DNA of 64,000 nucleotides from Streptomyces formicae (GCF_022647665.1 NZ_CP071872.1:6448001-6512000); one strand, 5' to 3'. Positions 9,577-18,836 are shown, counted from the first letter of the stretch. Translations and numbers: made by a program. The notes: generated by a model not told the origin, from the letters alone.

Positions 9577-10503
9577 ATGCGTGAAAAGCGGCGGAGCGGA
9601 CGAGCACTCCTTCGGCCGCGTTCCGCCGTCGCCGCGTTGACGGCGGCGGGGCTCGTCGGGCTCGCGGCGCTCACGGGCTGTGACGGACAGCCCGGCGCCG
9701 CCCGCGACGGCCGGCAGCGGCCGCCCCGGCCCTCCCCCACCCCCACGCCCGTCTGGGACCGCAGCCCCGCGTCGGTGGCGGCCGTCGGCGACTCCATCAC
9801 CCGCGGCTTCGACGCCTGCGAACTGCTCGCCGACTGCCCCGAGGCGTCGTGGGCCACGGGCACCGACACGGCGGTACGCAGCCTCGCGCAGCGCCTCCTC
9901 GGCCCGGCGGCCGCCGCCGAGCACAGCTGGAACCACGCGAGGACCGGCGCCCGTATGGCGGACCTGCCCGCCCAGATGACCCAGGCGGCGGCACAAGGCC
10001 CGGAACTGGTCGCGGTGATGGTCGGCGCCAACGACGCCTGCCGGGCCAGACCGGCACTGATGACTCCGGTCGAGGACTTCACCCGGTCCTTCACGGCGGC
10101 GATGAGCGCCCTGCGCCGCACGGCGCCCAAGGCCCAGGTGTACGTGTCGAGCGTGCCGGACCTGATGCGGCTCTGGTCGACCGGGCGGGGCAATCCGCTC
10201 GGCCGGCAGATCTGGAAGCTGGGCATCTGCGCCTCGATGCTGGGAAACGCGGAGGACCTGAGCGAGGAGGCGCAGAGGCGGCGCGCCCGGGTGCACGAGC
10301 GGGTGGTGGCGTACAACGAGGCGCTGAAGAGCGTCTGCGCGAAGGACCTGCGCTGCCGGTACGACGGCGGGGACGTCTTCGACTACCGCTTCACGGGCCG
10401 GCAGTTGAGCCACTGGGACTGGTTCCACCCGAGCAAGGACGGCCAGAGCCGGCTGGCGGAGATCGCCTACCGCAACGTGACGTCGCCGAGACCGCCGCGC
10501 TGA
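9577..10503 (+). CDS. SGNH/GDSL hydrolase lipoprotein
   Basis: A 308-residue secreted lipid-anchored esterase. The N-terminus has a charged segment, a hydrophobic stretch and a lipobox (LTGC, Cys35), then a Pro-rich spacer (46-60). Catalytic blocks are present: GDS with Ser73, the GAND block with Asn, and D281/H284 in DWFHPS. ATG 9577 is chosen because GGGAGGG lies just upstream and it gives a proper signal peptide. Four to six cysteines in the mature part probably form disulfides. The natural ester substrate is unknown. Confidence 0.92.
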   Translation: MREKRRSGRALLRPRSAVAALTAAGLVGLAALTGCDGQPGAARDGRQRPPRPSPTPTPVWDRSPASVAAVGDSITRGFDACELLADCPEASWATGTDTAVRSLAQRLLGPAAAAEHSWNHARTGARMADLPAQMTQAAAQGPELVAVMVGANDACRARPALMTPVEDFTRSFTAAMSALRRTAPKAQVYVSSVPDLMRLWSTGRGNPLGRQIWKLGICASMLGNAEDLSEEAQRRRARVHERVVAYNEALKSVCAKDLRCRYDGGDVFDYRFTGRQLSHWDWFHPSKDGQSRLAEIAYRNVTSPRPPR

Positions 10504-10541
10504 TCCGGCGGGAAACCGGGGGAATGGTCCCGGACTCCTAT

Positions 10542-10559
10542 CTCTGCCCCGGGGCAGAG
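10542..10559. promoter_or_regulatory. Perfect 18-bp palindrome
   Basis: CTCTGCCCCGGGGCAGAG at 10542-10559 reads the same on both strands. It lies 39 bases after the GDSL lipoprotein stop and just before the recombinase remnant. It has no loop, so it is more like a protein-binding site than a terminator. No owner can be named. Confidence 0.4.
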
Positions 10560-10628
10560 TAGCCATCCGTGATGCTCAGGGCCATCCCGGCGAATGGCGC
10601 GAACAGGCCGGCACCGTGCCCGGACGTC

Positions 10629-11114
10629 TCAACAGACCTCTTGGAGGGGGCTGGTGAGAAGTTCGGGTTGGATGTCGTGGTGGCGCAGGTCCTCGGCGAT
10701 GGTCAGCAGTTCGGCGGCACCGCCACCGAGGCACTTCATCTCGTGGACGGTAAAGATCACCCGCTGGTGTGGGACGGCCTTCTTGATCGTGCGGGCGAAG
10801 TCCATCGCCTTGACGAACTCCGGCCGCACCGTGATCCGGGCGCTGGTCTTCTCCGAGAAGACCGGATTATACCCGGCCCCGTGGAGGGCGTCGAGCCGGC
10901 TCTGGAGCTCTTGCTGAGCCGTGACTCCGAGTTCGGCGCGGAGCTGGGAAAAAGTAGGAAGCGTGGGGTGCGGTACTTCGGGGCGACCTTGCCACCCTCG
11001 GGTCCAGCGGGTGCTTCCGGCGGACACTTCACAGGTGGGGCAGACGAACTGTTCGACGTCGGCGGCCGGTTCGGCAAGGTCCGGCATGTCGCAGTGACCT
11101 ATCGCGGGGAGCAC
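10629..11114 (-). pseudogene. Serine recombinase (resolvase/invertase) fragment
   Basis: Residues about 60-160 of this open frame match the N-terminal catalytic domain of resolvase-type recombinases: VTAQQELQSRLDAL, NPVFSEKTSARITVRPEF, RVIFTVHEMKCLGGGAAELL and HHDIQPELLTSPLQ. The expected MKRLGRGA signature has become MKCLGGGA, the catalytic-serine N-terminus (YxRVST) is missing, and the frame stops just where the long C-terminal helix and DNA-binding domain should follow. It is therefore a dead recombinase. The first 50 residues contain an unrelated-looking CPTC element. Its position at the edge of the low-GC toxin pair suggests the remains of a mobile element. Confidence 0.75.
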
Positions 11115-11247
11115 TACGAGAAGGCCGTTTTATGACAGGCCGCGAGAACGGAGATCGAGGGAAGACTGGAGACGGTCCGGCGGGGGCCTCGGCCTTTCAG
11201 AAATACTCAACTCCGAGAGACCGAGGGCATCGAGGAAGCCTCGCCGC

Positions 11248-12177
11248 TTACCGACGTCTAAAGATCCGCCGCAGCCGTCGGACCAAGCCGCTTCCTCTGT
11301 TCCTGCCGCCCGATGACTCCGTTCCGGCCGGCGTAGCGGTCTCCGGCAGAGTGATCGCACCACTAGCTCGCCACCTCTGCGCTTGCTCGATCAGTGGCGT
11401 CAGGGTTCGATAGAAGTCCGACGATCGACTGACGCCATCTTTATCGCACCAAATCAAAAGATGGGAAAGCACTGCATCATATTCATGGAATGGCCGCTGG
11501 CCAGTGTGAAAACTCAGCTTGTCCCGGATCGCCTTCTGTCGCTCAGCAGAGAAGCCGGAGTCGGACAGTGAGGCCAGAAGAGTCCCGACATTGGCCACAA
11601 CATAGTCAATGAACCGATCCCGTTGCCTGCGGTCAACCTTGCCCAGCCGGGCGTTCTGCACGTCTTCTTCTCGTCCTGGCGTCGCGCTCAGCACAGCCCC
11701 TCTCTCAGTATCACTGAGCGCAGGGGTCGGGAAGTTGAGCATCTCAGAGCTGTAGGCTCGGTCAACTGCAACATGTGTCAGTTCGTGTACTAGCACAGCA
11801 ATCTGGTCAGCTGGAGACATGATTGCTGGGCGTGCGTAGGAAACGGAGTAGCCCTCCTCACCCGCCTTCCGTGTACAACCGCCAGAATCCCCTGCAGCAT
11901 CCCGCTCAAATGAGACCTGATCAAGATAAGGAAGCAATTCATCTAACAGTGACCTACTTTCCGGACTCTGCGTCTCATCTCTATATCTACGTAACAGCTC
12001 CCGGTCGACTGCAGTGGTGTCAGCTGTTCCGCCCTTCTGCGGCTCTTGCTGTTTCGCACTCCACGCAAGCAGAGACGCGGGGTCATACTGGGCGGTCGGG
12101 GCTACCACCGGAGTCATTGATTTGCGCGCAACTAGCGGCGACGCAACCCTCTCGGGGCGCTTTTTGTATGCGTACAT
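11248..12177 (-). CDS. Putative zinc metallopeptidase (HELTH), possible secreted effector
   Basis: A 309-residue protein with a zincin signature at residues 127-139: H131, E132 and H135 in VLVHELTHVAVD, preceded by hydrophobic residues as in gluzincin/metzincin helices. A third ligand may be D139 or an acidic residue further on. There is no signal peptide or membrane segment. The N-terminus (MYAYKKRPERVASPLVARKS) is basic and Ala/Pro-rich and the C-terminus is a basic tail (RRLRRIFRRR). I chose ATG 12177 because AGGAGGAG precedes it. GC content and codon use are well below the flanking core genes. The ADP-ribosyltransferase-like gene lies 169 bases upstream on the same strand. Function as a toxin or contractile-system effector is inferred, not shown. 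Confidence 0.7.
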   Translation of the reverse strand: MYAYKKRPERVASPLVARKSMTPVVAPTAQYDPASLLAWSAKQQEPQKGGTADTTAVDRELLRRYRDETQSPESRSLLDELLPYLDQVSFERDAAGDSGGCTRKAGEEGYSVSYARPAIMSPADQIAVLVHELTHVAVDRAYSSEMLNFPTPALSDTERGAVLSATPGREEDVQNARLGKVDRRQRDRFIDYVVANVGTLLASLSDSGFSAERQKAIRDKLSFHTGQRPFHEYDAVLSHLLIWCDKDGVSRSSDFYRTLTPLIEQAQRWRASGAITLPETATPAGTESSGGRNRGSGLVRRLRRIFRRR

Positions 12178-12346
12178 GACTCCTCCTGCGCCTATACCTC
12201 TAGCTGCCCGGGCATTTACCCGGTGCGGCATAGGGGACAGAGGCTGGCGACGGGGGCGATCGGGGAGTTGATCACCAATGCCGATGCAGGTCCCTCCTGA
12301 CAATCGGGCACCCTCACATCGACAGGGAAGACCCAGGGCTACACCG

Positions 12347-13300
12347 CTACCCTCTCAACCCTATTTCACCCCCCATCCAGTCCCAAGGAGTCCCGGGTTC
12401 ATCATCAAGGTATTCCAGGTGAATCTCCCAATATTCCACGTCTCCCTTTTTCTTTTTATCCTTACTTTTCACCTGAAAGTACCACTTGTCCGGGACGAGG
12501 GACTCCTGTTCACCTTTACCCGAGTCCATGGCTACCGTATAACCAGTCTGAATACCCCATGCCGGCGTATCCTTAAAGATAAAGATTCCGCGGCGCGCCG
12601 GGTCATCACCCCAGAAATCTGTGGCTCTATTGAAACTTCTCGTCACTGAGGTAGGGGACTGCGTACGGAGAATGTCTCCCTTCCTGCAATCATTGTGAAC
12701 AACGTCACCGCGATAGTAGTCCCCCCACTTCGGTTCTCCACGAAAGAGGCGATTACGCATACTTGAAACAAAGTCAGGCGTATCCTTCTTGAGGAGGCCC
12801 TCAAAGTGTTCCTCCAACTCATTCGCATCCTTGGCCAGCTGCGTATTATCGGGTTTCAGTCTGCCGATTCCCTTCGCGATGCTGCTCGCTTCTGGAGCAG
12901 CGACGATGTCGCGCCACTTCCGGTTCACCAAGCGAAACTTCCGGGCAGTGTATTGAGCGCCTACATTCGTGCCGTAAAGCCATTGTGCGGCCTTATCCGG
13001 TAGACGTTCCCTCCTCTCCTTCTCGTCCTCGGCGGTACGCGCGGCGCTCTCAGCCTGCCTGCTCTCGATGGCTTTAACATCGGACAACCGCTTCGCAATC
13101 AGGGCCTTTAGGATTCCCTCATCCCAGCCCTCGTGCCTTCTGCGTATATCCCCAAGAACCCAGTCAAGCTTTTGGCCTCGGGTTGCATATGTTTTCACCT
13201 CAGGCCACATCTTATCGGCCTTTTTAATCACATCCTGATCTTTCTTCTTTCCGCCGTATCCAATAATGGAACCACTCATTGGGTGCTTGATGTCGCGCAT
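12347..13300 (-). CDS. Putative mono-ADP-ribosyltransferase toxin (R-S-E type)
   Basis: A 317-residue protein, no signal peptide. The C-terminal half carries the three motifs of R-S-E ADP-ribosyltransferases in the right order and spacing: R197 in YYRGD, the S-T strand around S218 (SPTSVTRSF), and the ExE loop E264-Q-E266 followed by SLVP and a beta strand (WYFQV), which matches the ARTT loop of arginine-specific enzymes. The N-terminal 180 residues are helical and charged (coiled segment at 75-100, AESAARTAEDEKERRERL) and may be a delivery or immunity-binding part. GC content is near 53 percent, far below the genome. The start has only a weak ribosome binding site; an internal ATG at 13279 is an alternative. 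It lies upstream of the HELTH protein gene. Confidence 0.62.
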   Translation of the reverse strand: MRDIKHPMSGSIIGYGGKKKDQDVIKKADKMWPEVKTYATRGQKLDWVLGDIRRRHEGWDEGILKALIAKRLSDVKAIESRQAESAARTAEDEKERRERLPDKAAQWLYGTNVGAQYTARKFRLVNRKWRDIVAAPEASSIAKGIGRLKPDNTQLAKDANELEEHFEGLLKKDTPDFVSSMRNRLFRGEPKWGDYYRGDVVHNDCRKGDILRTQSPTSVTRSFNRATDFWGDDPARRGIFIFKDTPAWGIQTGYTVAMDSGKGEQESLVPDKWYFQVKSKDKKKKGDVEYWEIHLEYLDDEPGTPWDWMGGEIGLRG

Positions 13301-13916
13301 GATTTATTCATCTTTCTGGGATGGTTTCCGGGGTAACAGGGAAGGAAATCCAACAGCTCTGCATCCAAGGCCGACCGACACCGGCAGGTCGACGTAACGG
13401 GCGGCGTCTGTCGACTGCCGCCCGTCGGCTGGGCACGGCTGGGAGCCGACGCCTGATCGGATGCCGCCAGGCCGGTTATCGCCGCTTCCACGGCCGTGCT
13501 CGTAGACGGCGCGATCGCCGAGTGCTACTCCGGTAAGGGCGCAAGGCCGTTCATACGGCACCGCGAACGAGCCCTCACCGGCGAACAGGACACCGACAAA
13601 CGGGGAGACGCCAGCGGTCCCTGCGCCGCGGGCACGTTGCTCCACCCGCCGTATGCCTGGAGCCAGTATGGCTATATGCAGCCATATTTAAGATTCAATG
13701 TGACATGCCCATTGAGGAGCGTCAAGCGGTGCGACAGTGTTCCCTTCTCCGGTGCGAAGCAGCCGGCGTTGGCGATGGGCGGGCTTGCTTCATCGCAGCG
13801 CCGTCTCACGGGACATGTACGCGATCCACACCGAACCTGGAAGGCGCCCTCTGGTCACCGCCCAACTCCCTCCCGATACTGGCGGCTTCGAACACGCCAA
13901 GGAAAAGGGGAACAGG
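13301..13916. other. Long intergenic region without a recognised gene
   Basis: About 600 bases separate the low-GC toxin pair from the next secreted-protein gene. GC content rises from left to right. Open frames are present on both strands but none has a plausible start, ribosome binding site or recognisable motif. A short inverted repeat, TATGGCT and AGCCATA around a 6-base loop, lies at 13667-13686 in an AT-rich patch that may be the promoter region of the downstream gene. Confidence 0.5.
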
Positions 13917-15194
13917 GTGCGGAGGACACTGGGCGTCCTGATGGTCTCGGCGGTGGCGGGCACGATGCTCGGCACGGCACCGGCGAACGCGGCCGGCGCA
14001 CCGGCCGCCGGCGCACCGGCCGCCGTCGCCACGGTGGAGGAACAGCGGCTCGACCGGGCCGTACCGCAGGAGATACTGCGGCGCAGCGGATTCGACTCCG
14101 TGGCACCGCGGTTCACGCGGGCGCTGCGTTCGGCCGACTCGTACGCCGAGGCCGTGCGGGTGGTCGAGCGGCACGGCGCCGGGCTGTGGCGCAGCGCCGT
14201 CGACCGGGCCCAGGGGCGGGGACCGGTGCGGGGTGATCTGAGCCGGGGCGACGACCGGCCGCTGTACTGGGCGCGGCTCGCGATGACGCGGGAGCTGCGC
14301 CGGTGGCAGCCCGCGTTCGGGCCGACCGAGGCCGCCCGGGGCCGGCTGCTCGACCGGCTCGAACAGACCTCGCGCGGCCAGGACTCGCTCGACTTCCCCC
14401 GCGCCAAGGGCGCCAAGGGCGTCAAGCGGATCGTGGTGACCGGCTTCGACCCCTTCACGCTGGACCGCGACATACGGATAGGCAACCCGAGCGGGGCGAC
14501 GGCGCTCGGCCTGGACGGCACCTGGATACGGACGGCGGACGGCACCCCGGCCCGGATAGAGGCCGCCGTCTTCCCCGTCCGCTGGAGCGACTTCGCGGCG
14601 GGCACGGTCGAGCGGACCCTGCGCCCGCAGCTGCCGCACGCCGATCTGGTCACCACGGTGAGCCAGGGCCGTGTCGGCCGCTTCGACGTCGAGCGCACCA
14701 ACGGCGCCTGGCGCGGCGGCTTCCCGGACAACGAGAACCTGTCCCGCACCGGGACCGTGCCGGTCGACGACCCGGCATCGCAGCCGCAGTGGACCTCGAC
14801 GACGCTCCCGTACGCCGCGATCGTCGCGGCCGCCACGGGCCGCTTCCCGGTGTACGACAACACCTCCGTCACGGAGATACCGGCAGGAGCCGGCGAGCCC
14901 GTGGTCCGCCCGGACGGCCCGACGCCCGGCTCGACGGCCCGCGCGGGAGGCGGCGGCGACTACCTCTCCAACGAGATCGCCTACCGGGCGACCCTGCTGC
15001 GCGACCGGCTCGGTCTGGGCACCGCCCTGCCGGGCGGCCATGTCCACACCCCGGTGCTCCAGTTCGGCAGCGGCAACACCGACCCGGCGACGGGCACGGT
15101 GACCGACCCGGAGTTCGAGCGGAACCGGCAGGACATCGTCGCCCAGGTGCGGGCGATCGTCACCACCGCCGCGAGCGCCGCCCCGAGCTCGTAG
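13917..15194 (+). CDS. Secreted pyroglutamyl-peptidase-like protein with Cys-to-Ser change
   Basis: A 425-residue exported protein: a basic start, hydrophobic segment (LGVLMVSAVAGTMLG) and AxA cleavage site near residue 26 form a signal peptide, followed by an Ala/Gly/Pro spacer. From residue 170 the sequence resembles pyrrolidone-carboxylate peptidase (C15): RIVVTGFDPF at 171-180, VERTNG with the probable catalytic Glu, and HVHTP with H377. The segment that normally holds the nucleophile (YLCN) reads YLSN here, giving Ser351 instead of Cys. The start is GTG 13917 behind a GGAAAAGGGG stretch. The domain is much longer than the usual 215-residue enzyme because of the N-terminal 145 residues. 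Confidence 0.8.
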   Translation: MRRTLGVLMVSAVAGTMLGTAPANAAGAPAAGAPAAVATVEEQRLDRAVPQEILRRSGFDSVAPRFTRALRSADSYAEAVRVVERHGAGLWRSAVDRAQGRGPVRGDLSRGDDRPLYWARLAMTRELRRWQPAFGPTEAARGRLLDRLEQTSRGQDSLDFPRAKGAKGVKRIVVTGFDPFTLDRDIRIGNPSGATALGLDGTWIRTADGTPARIEAAVFPVRWSDFAAGTVERTLRPQLPHADLVTTVSQGRVGRFDVERTNGAWRGGFPDNENLSRTGTVPVDDPASQPQWTSTTLPYAAIVAAATGRFPVYDNTSVTEIPAGAGEPVVRPDGPTPGSTARAGGGGDYLSNEIAYRATLLRDRLGLGTALPGGHVHTPVLQFGSGNTDPATGTVTDPEFERNRQDIVAQVRAIVTTAASAAPSS

Positions 15195-15225
15195 GCACGG
15201 AGAACCGGGGCAGCCGCCGGCGCGG

Positions 15226-16041
15226 TCAGCGGCCCGGCTTGTCGAAGGAGAGCGGGCCGCCGCCCGCCACCGGCTCCGGGTCGGGGGTGGGCCCCGGCTC
15301 GCCCTGGGGTGCCGTCAGGTCGCGGACGAGGAGCGTCGCTCCCGCCACCGCGCCCGGCATCAGGAAGACGGCGACCAGGGGGACGAGGAAGGCGAGGGTG
15401 AGCGGGACACCGAAGCCGAGGACGAGGAGGCGGCGGGTGCGCAGCAGTGCGAGGCGGTCCTTCAGCGCGACGCCGCGCCGCTGGAGTGCTACCGCCGTGA
15501 GCTCGTGGGCGAGGAAGAAGCCGGAGACGCAGAAGCCGATCGCGGGGACGGCGGTCTGCCCGACGACGGGGATGAAGCCGAGCGCGAAGAGCAGCACGCC
15601 GTACAGCGCGACCCGCAGCAGCACGCGGAGGCTGTCGCGCGCCGAGATCCACAGCTCGCGCCAGAGCGGCAGCCCGGACTCGGGCACGTCGCCGCCCTCG
15701 GTCCGGTCGACCTGCTCGGAGAGCGACTCGTAGAACGGCTGCCCGACCAGCAGGGTCACGGCGGTGAAGGTGATCACGGCGAGGAAGAGGCCGAAGGCGA
15801 AGACGAGCCCGGTGAGGAAGCCCCGGAAGAGGCCCTGCCACGGCGAGGTCCAGCCGTCGGCGAACGGCGTCGACCAGCCCACGAAGTCGTCGGCGCCGTA
15901 GCCGAGCCCGACCAGCGCGCCGGCGTACAGGAGCAGGGTGATCAGCCCGGGAAGCAGCCCGAAGCCGAGCCACCGGCCGTGCCGGCCGACCCACCGCTGG
16001 CCCTTCACCAAGTAGCCGAAGCCCACTCCGAGATCACGCAT
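15226..16041 (-). CDS. EI24 / CysZ-like integral membrane protein
   Basis: A 271-residue multi-spanning membrane protein of the EI24 domain family (related to CysZ sulfate-uptake proteins). Hydrophobic segments lie at about residues 22-46, 74-100, 148-172, 176-190 and 218-246; the conserved GQPFYESLSEQVD follows the second segment. The C-terminus is a Pro-rich cytoplasmic tail. ATG 16041 is chosen because sequence upstream is arginine/proline-rich and unlike the family. Its cargo in actinomycetes is unknown. It is convergent with the preceding secreted-protein gene. Confidence 0.85.
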   Translation of the reverse strand: MRDLGVGFGYLVKGQRWVGRHGRWLGFGLLPGLITLLLYAGALVGLGYGADDFVGWSTPFADGWTSPWQGLFRGFLTGLVFAFGLFLAVITFTAVTLLVGQPFYESLSEQVDRTEGGDVPESGLPLWRELWISARDSLRVLLRVALYGVLLFALGFIPVVGQTAVPAIGFCVSGFFLAHELTAVALQRRGVALKDRLALLRTRRLLVLGFGVPLTLAFLVPLVAVFLMPGAVAGATLLVRDLTAPQGEPGPTPDPEPVAGGGPLSFDKPGR

Positions 16042-16199
16042 GCCGATCACCCTATCGGGAGGCCGGAAAGGGCCGTCGGTGCGGTGCGGATGGCGGGCAG
16101 ATGACCCGTATGCCCCACAAGGCTCTCTTGTTGTCGGGGGGTTGAGCCGGTAGACCCTGCGTACCGATCGCTTCCCGTCCACCGGAGGTCCGTACGCGC

Positions 16200-18752
16200 A
16201 TGGGTACCCGATCCGTTCTGGTCACCGCCGCCGTCGCCGGCTCGCTGCTCCTCCCGACCGTCCACGCCTCCTCTGCCGCCACCCCCGGTCCCGACCACCC
16301 CCACCCGGTGCGGGAGGGCGGCGGCCGTGACACGGCCGGCCCCGTACGGACAGCGGCGCTGCGGATGCTGGAAAGCGCGACGGAAGGCGCGACGGGAAGC
16401 GCGACGCCACGCCTGGACAAGGACGGCGGCTACCCGCGCCGCACCGTCCTCACTCCCCCGCCCGTCGACCCGGCCGACAGCTCGATCAAGCTCGGCCTCG
16501 CCCCGTACCACTCGCTGGCCCCGCGCCTGAACGCCCTGCAGAGGCTCGGCGACCGGGTCAGCGTCGAGATCGCCGGGCGCTCCGCGGGCGGCCATGAGCT
16601 GTACCTGGTCACCGTCACCGCCCCGGAGACCGCGCGGCAGGCCCGCGACCAGGAGCGGATGCGCGAGCTCATCGAGAACCGGCCCGCGACGGCCGCCGGG
16701 GACCCACACATCAAGGCCGCGTACAAGACACCGGTCTTCATCAACAACAACATCCACGGCAACGAGTGGGAAGGCACCGACGCCGCCCTGGAGCTCATCG
16801 AGGAGCTGGCGAAGGCGAAGGACGCGAAGACCGCCGGCCTGCTCGCCCGCAACCGGATCCACCTCAACGTGACGGCGAACCCCGACGGCCGGATCGCCGG
16901 GACCCGCGCCAACGCCAACGGCTTCGACCTCAACCGCGACGCCGTCACCGCCTCCCAGCCCGAGGTCCGCGCGATGCGGCAGATCGCCGTCGACAAGCAG
17001 CCCGCGGTGATGCTGGATCTGCACGGGTACGTCAACGGCACGCTCATCGAGCCGACGACCCCGCCGCACGGCGAGAACTACGAGTACGACCTCTTCCTCA
17101 AGAACGCCTACGCCAACGCGCTGGGCATGGAGAAGGCCGTCAACGCCCTCGGCTACACCCCGCAGAAGGACGGTGTCGAGCCGCCCGTCATCCCCTTCCG
17201 CGACCAGCAGGAGGGCTGGGACGACTGGCCGCCGATCTTCACCCCGCAGTACGCGCCGTTCCACGGCGCCGTCGCCGCGCACACCATCGAGATCCCGCTC
17301 ACCGTCAACAACAACGCGTACCGCACGCTTCCAGTGAGCGAGCTGCGCCGCCGGGCCGCGATCAACACCCGGGTCGCGGGCGCCGCGATGCGCGCCGCTC
17401 TCGACTACACGCACACCCACCGGGCGTCCGTCATCGCCGACCAGATCGAGACCTTCCGGCGGGGCGCGGCGGGCGAGGCGCAGCGGCCGGTGTCCGAGCA
17501 GACCGTGCCCGGGGTGCCCGGCATCGGCCCCGAGGACGTCTACACGACCGCCTTCCCCCGGGCCTATGTCATCCCGGCGGGCAGCGGGCAGCGCAGTGCC
17601 GTCGCGGCGGCCCGGCTGGTGGACCATCTGGTCGCCAACGACGTACGGGTGGAGCGGGCGCTGACGGGCTTCCGGCTGGCGGGGCGGGCCTACCCGGCCG
17701 GTTCGTACGTCGTCGACATGCACCAGCCCAAGCGCGGTCTCGCAAATGTGATCCTGGCGGAGGGCCGCGACATCAGCGCGGACGTGTCGACGATGTACGA
17801 CATCTCGGGCTGGAGCCTCGGGCTGCTGTGGGGCGCGACCGTCGAGAGGATCCAGCGGGGCGAGCCGGAGGTCGTCGGCCGGCCGGTGCACGCCGCCGCA
17901 CCCACCGGACACGTGGCGCCGTGGGGTGATCTGCGACTGCGGCTCGACGACCCGAAGGAGCTGGTAGCGCTGAACTCCCTGCTCGGGCAGGGCGTTGCGG
18001 TGCGCCGCTCGGCCGACGGCGGGTCGGCGATCGTGCCGGGCTCGGCGCGCGGACGGGCGATGGTCCTGGCGGCCCGGTACGGAGTCGTCTTCGCCGCGGC
18101 GAAGGAGCGTGGCGTGGCGCCGCTGGAGCGGACCAGGGTCGCGGCGGCGGTGAGCGCCGGTGAGCTGTTCGCGCTGCGCGAGATGGGCTTCGACGTCGTG
18201 CCGGTGTCGACGGAGGTGCTGAACGCGGGCTTCGACTGGTCGGCGGCGGACGTGCTGTTCGTCTCCTCGGGCCTGGAGTACGAGGAGCTCACGCCGGCCG
18301 CGCGTGACGCGCTGCGCGCGAGCGGCGCGGGCGTCGTCGCGCTCGGCCCGGACGGTGCGGCGTTCAACGCGGCGGCCGGGCTCATCCCGGCGACGGCGGT
18401 CGAGGGCAACGGCGACGCCAACGGCGTGGTGCGGGTGGTGAACGCGGGCGGACCGGTCGCCTCCGGCGGACCGGCCCACACGTTCGTCTACTCGCCGCTG
18501 TGGTTCACCGGCCTCGGCGCCGGGGTGCGCGTGGAGCAGTCGTACGCCGGCGGGAACCCACTCGTCTCGGGCCACTGGCGGGCCGCCGAAGACGGCGCGG
18601 GCGGTCCCGCGGACGCGGCGGGCAGGGCGGCGGTCGTCAGCGGCAGGACGGCGCAGGGCGCGCCGGTGGTGCTGTTCGGCACGGAGCCGCTCTTCCGCGA
18701 CCACCCGAAGGGGGCGTTCACGCAGGTCGGGCGGGCGCTGCTGCTGCGCTGA
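16200..18752 (+). CDS. Secreted M14 zinc carboxypeptidase
   Basis: An 850-residue exported metallocarboxypeptidase. After a Sec signal peptide (residues 1-27, AxA-like HASSAA) the M14 domain shows zinc ligands H186 and E189 in NNNIHGNEWEG and H275 in DLHGYVNG, plus the substrate-binding NPDGR and NANGFDLNRD motif. A Glu near residue 365 (HTIEIPLT) fits the catalytic base. The C-terminal 450 residues are beta-rich and probably a glutamine-amidotransferase-like or accessory domain typical of these long Streptomyces members. It would trim C-terminal residues from extracellular peptides. The start ATG follows TCCACCGGAGG. Confidence 0.92.
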   Translation: MGTRSVLVTAAVAGSLLLPTVHASSAATPGPDHPHPVREGGGRDTAGPVRTAALRMLESATEGATGSATPRLDKDGGYPRRTVLTPPPVDPADSSIKLGLAPYHSLAPRLNALQRLGDRVSVEIAGRSAGGHELYLVTVTAPETARQARDQERMRELIENRPATAAGDPHIKAAYKTPVFINNNIHGNEWEGTDAALELIEELAKAKDAKTAGLLARNRIHLNVTANPDGRIAGTRANANGFDLNRDAVTASQPEVRAMRQIAVDKQPAVMLDLHGYVNGTLIEPTTPPHGENYEYDLFLKNAYANALGMEKAVNALGYTPQKDGVEPPVIPFRDQQEGWDDWPPIFTPQYAPFHGAVAAHTIEIPLTVNNNAYRTLPVSELRRRAAINTRVAGAAMRAALDYTHTHRASVIADQIETFRRGAAGEAQRPVSEQTVPGVPGIGPEDVYTTAFPRAYVIPAGSGQRSAVAAARLVDHLVANDVRVERALTGFRLAGRAYPAGSYVVDMHQPKRGLANVILAEGRDISADVSTMYDISGWSLGLLWGATVERIQRGEPEVVGRPVHAAAPTGHVAPWGDLRLRLDDPKELVALNSLLGQGVAVRRSADGGSAIVPGSARGRAMVLAARYGVVFAAAKERGVAPLERTRVAAAVSAGELFALREMGFDVVPVSTEVLNAGFDWSAADVLFVSSGLEYEELTPAARDALRASGAGVVALGPDGAAFNAAAGLIPATAVEGNGDANGVVRVVNAGGPVASGGPAHTFVYSPLWFTGLGAGVRVEQSYAGGNPLVSGHWRAAEDGAGGPADAAGRAAVVSGRTAQGAPVVLFGTEPLFRDHPKGAFTQVGRALLLR

Positions 18753-18798
18753 GCGCGCGGGCGCACGCGGGCAAGCGGGCGCACGCGGGCGTATGCGA

Positions 18799-18836
18799 CG
18801 AGGGCCGCACCCCGATCGGCCGGGGTGCGGCCCTCG
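18799..18836 (+). terminator. Bidirectional hairpin terminator
   Basis: Arms CGAGGGCCGCACCCCG and CGGGGTGCGGCCCTCG pair perfectly around a short loop. The hairpin lies between the carboxypeptidase and the convergent ohr gene and can serve both. Confidence 0.8.
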
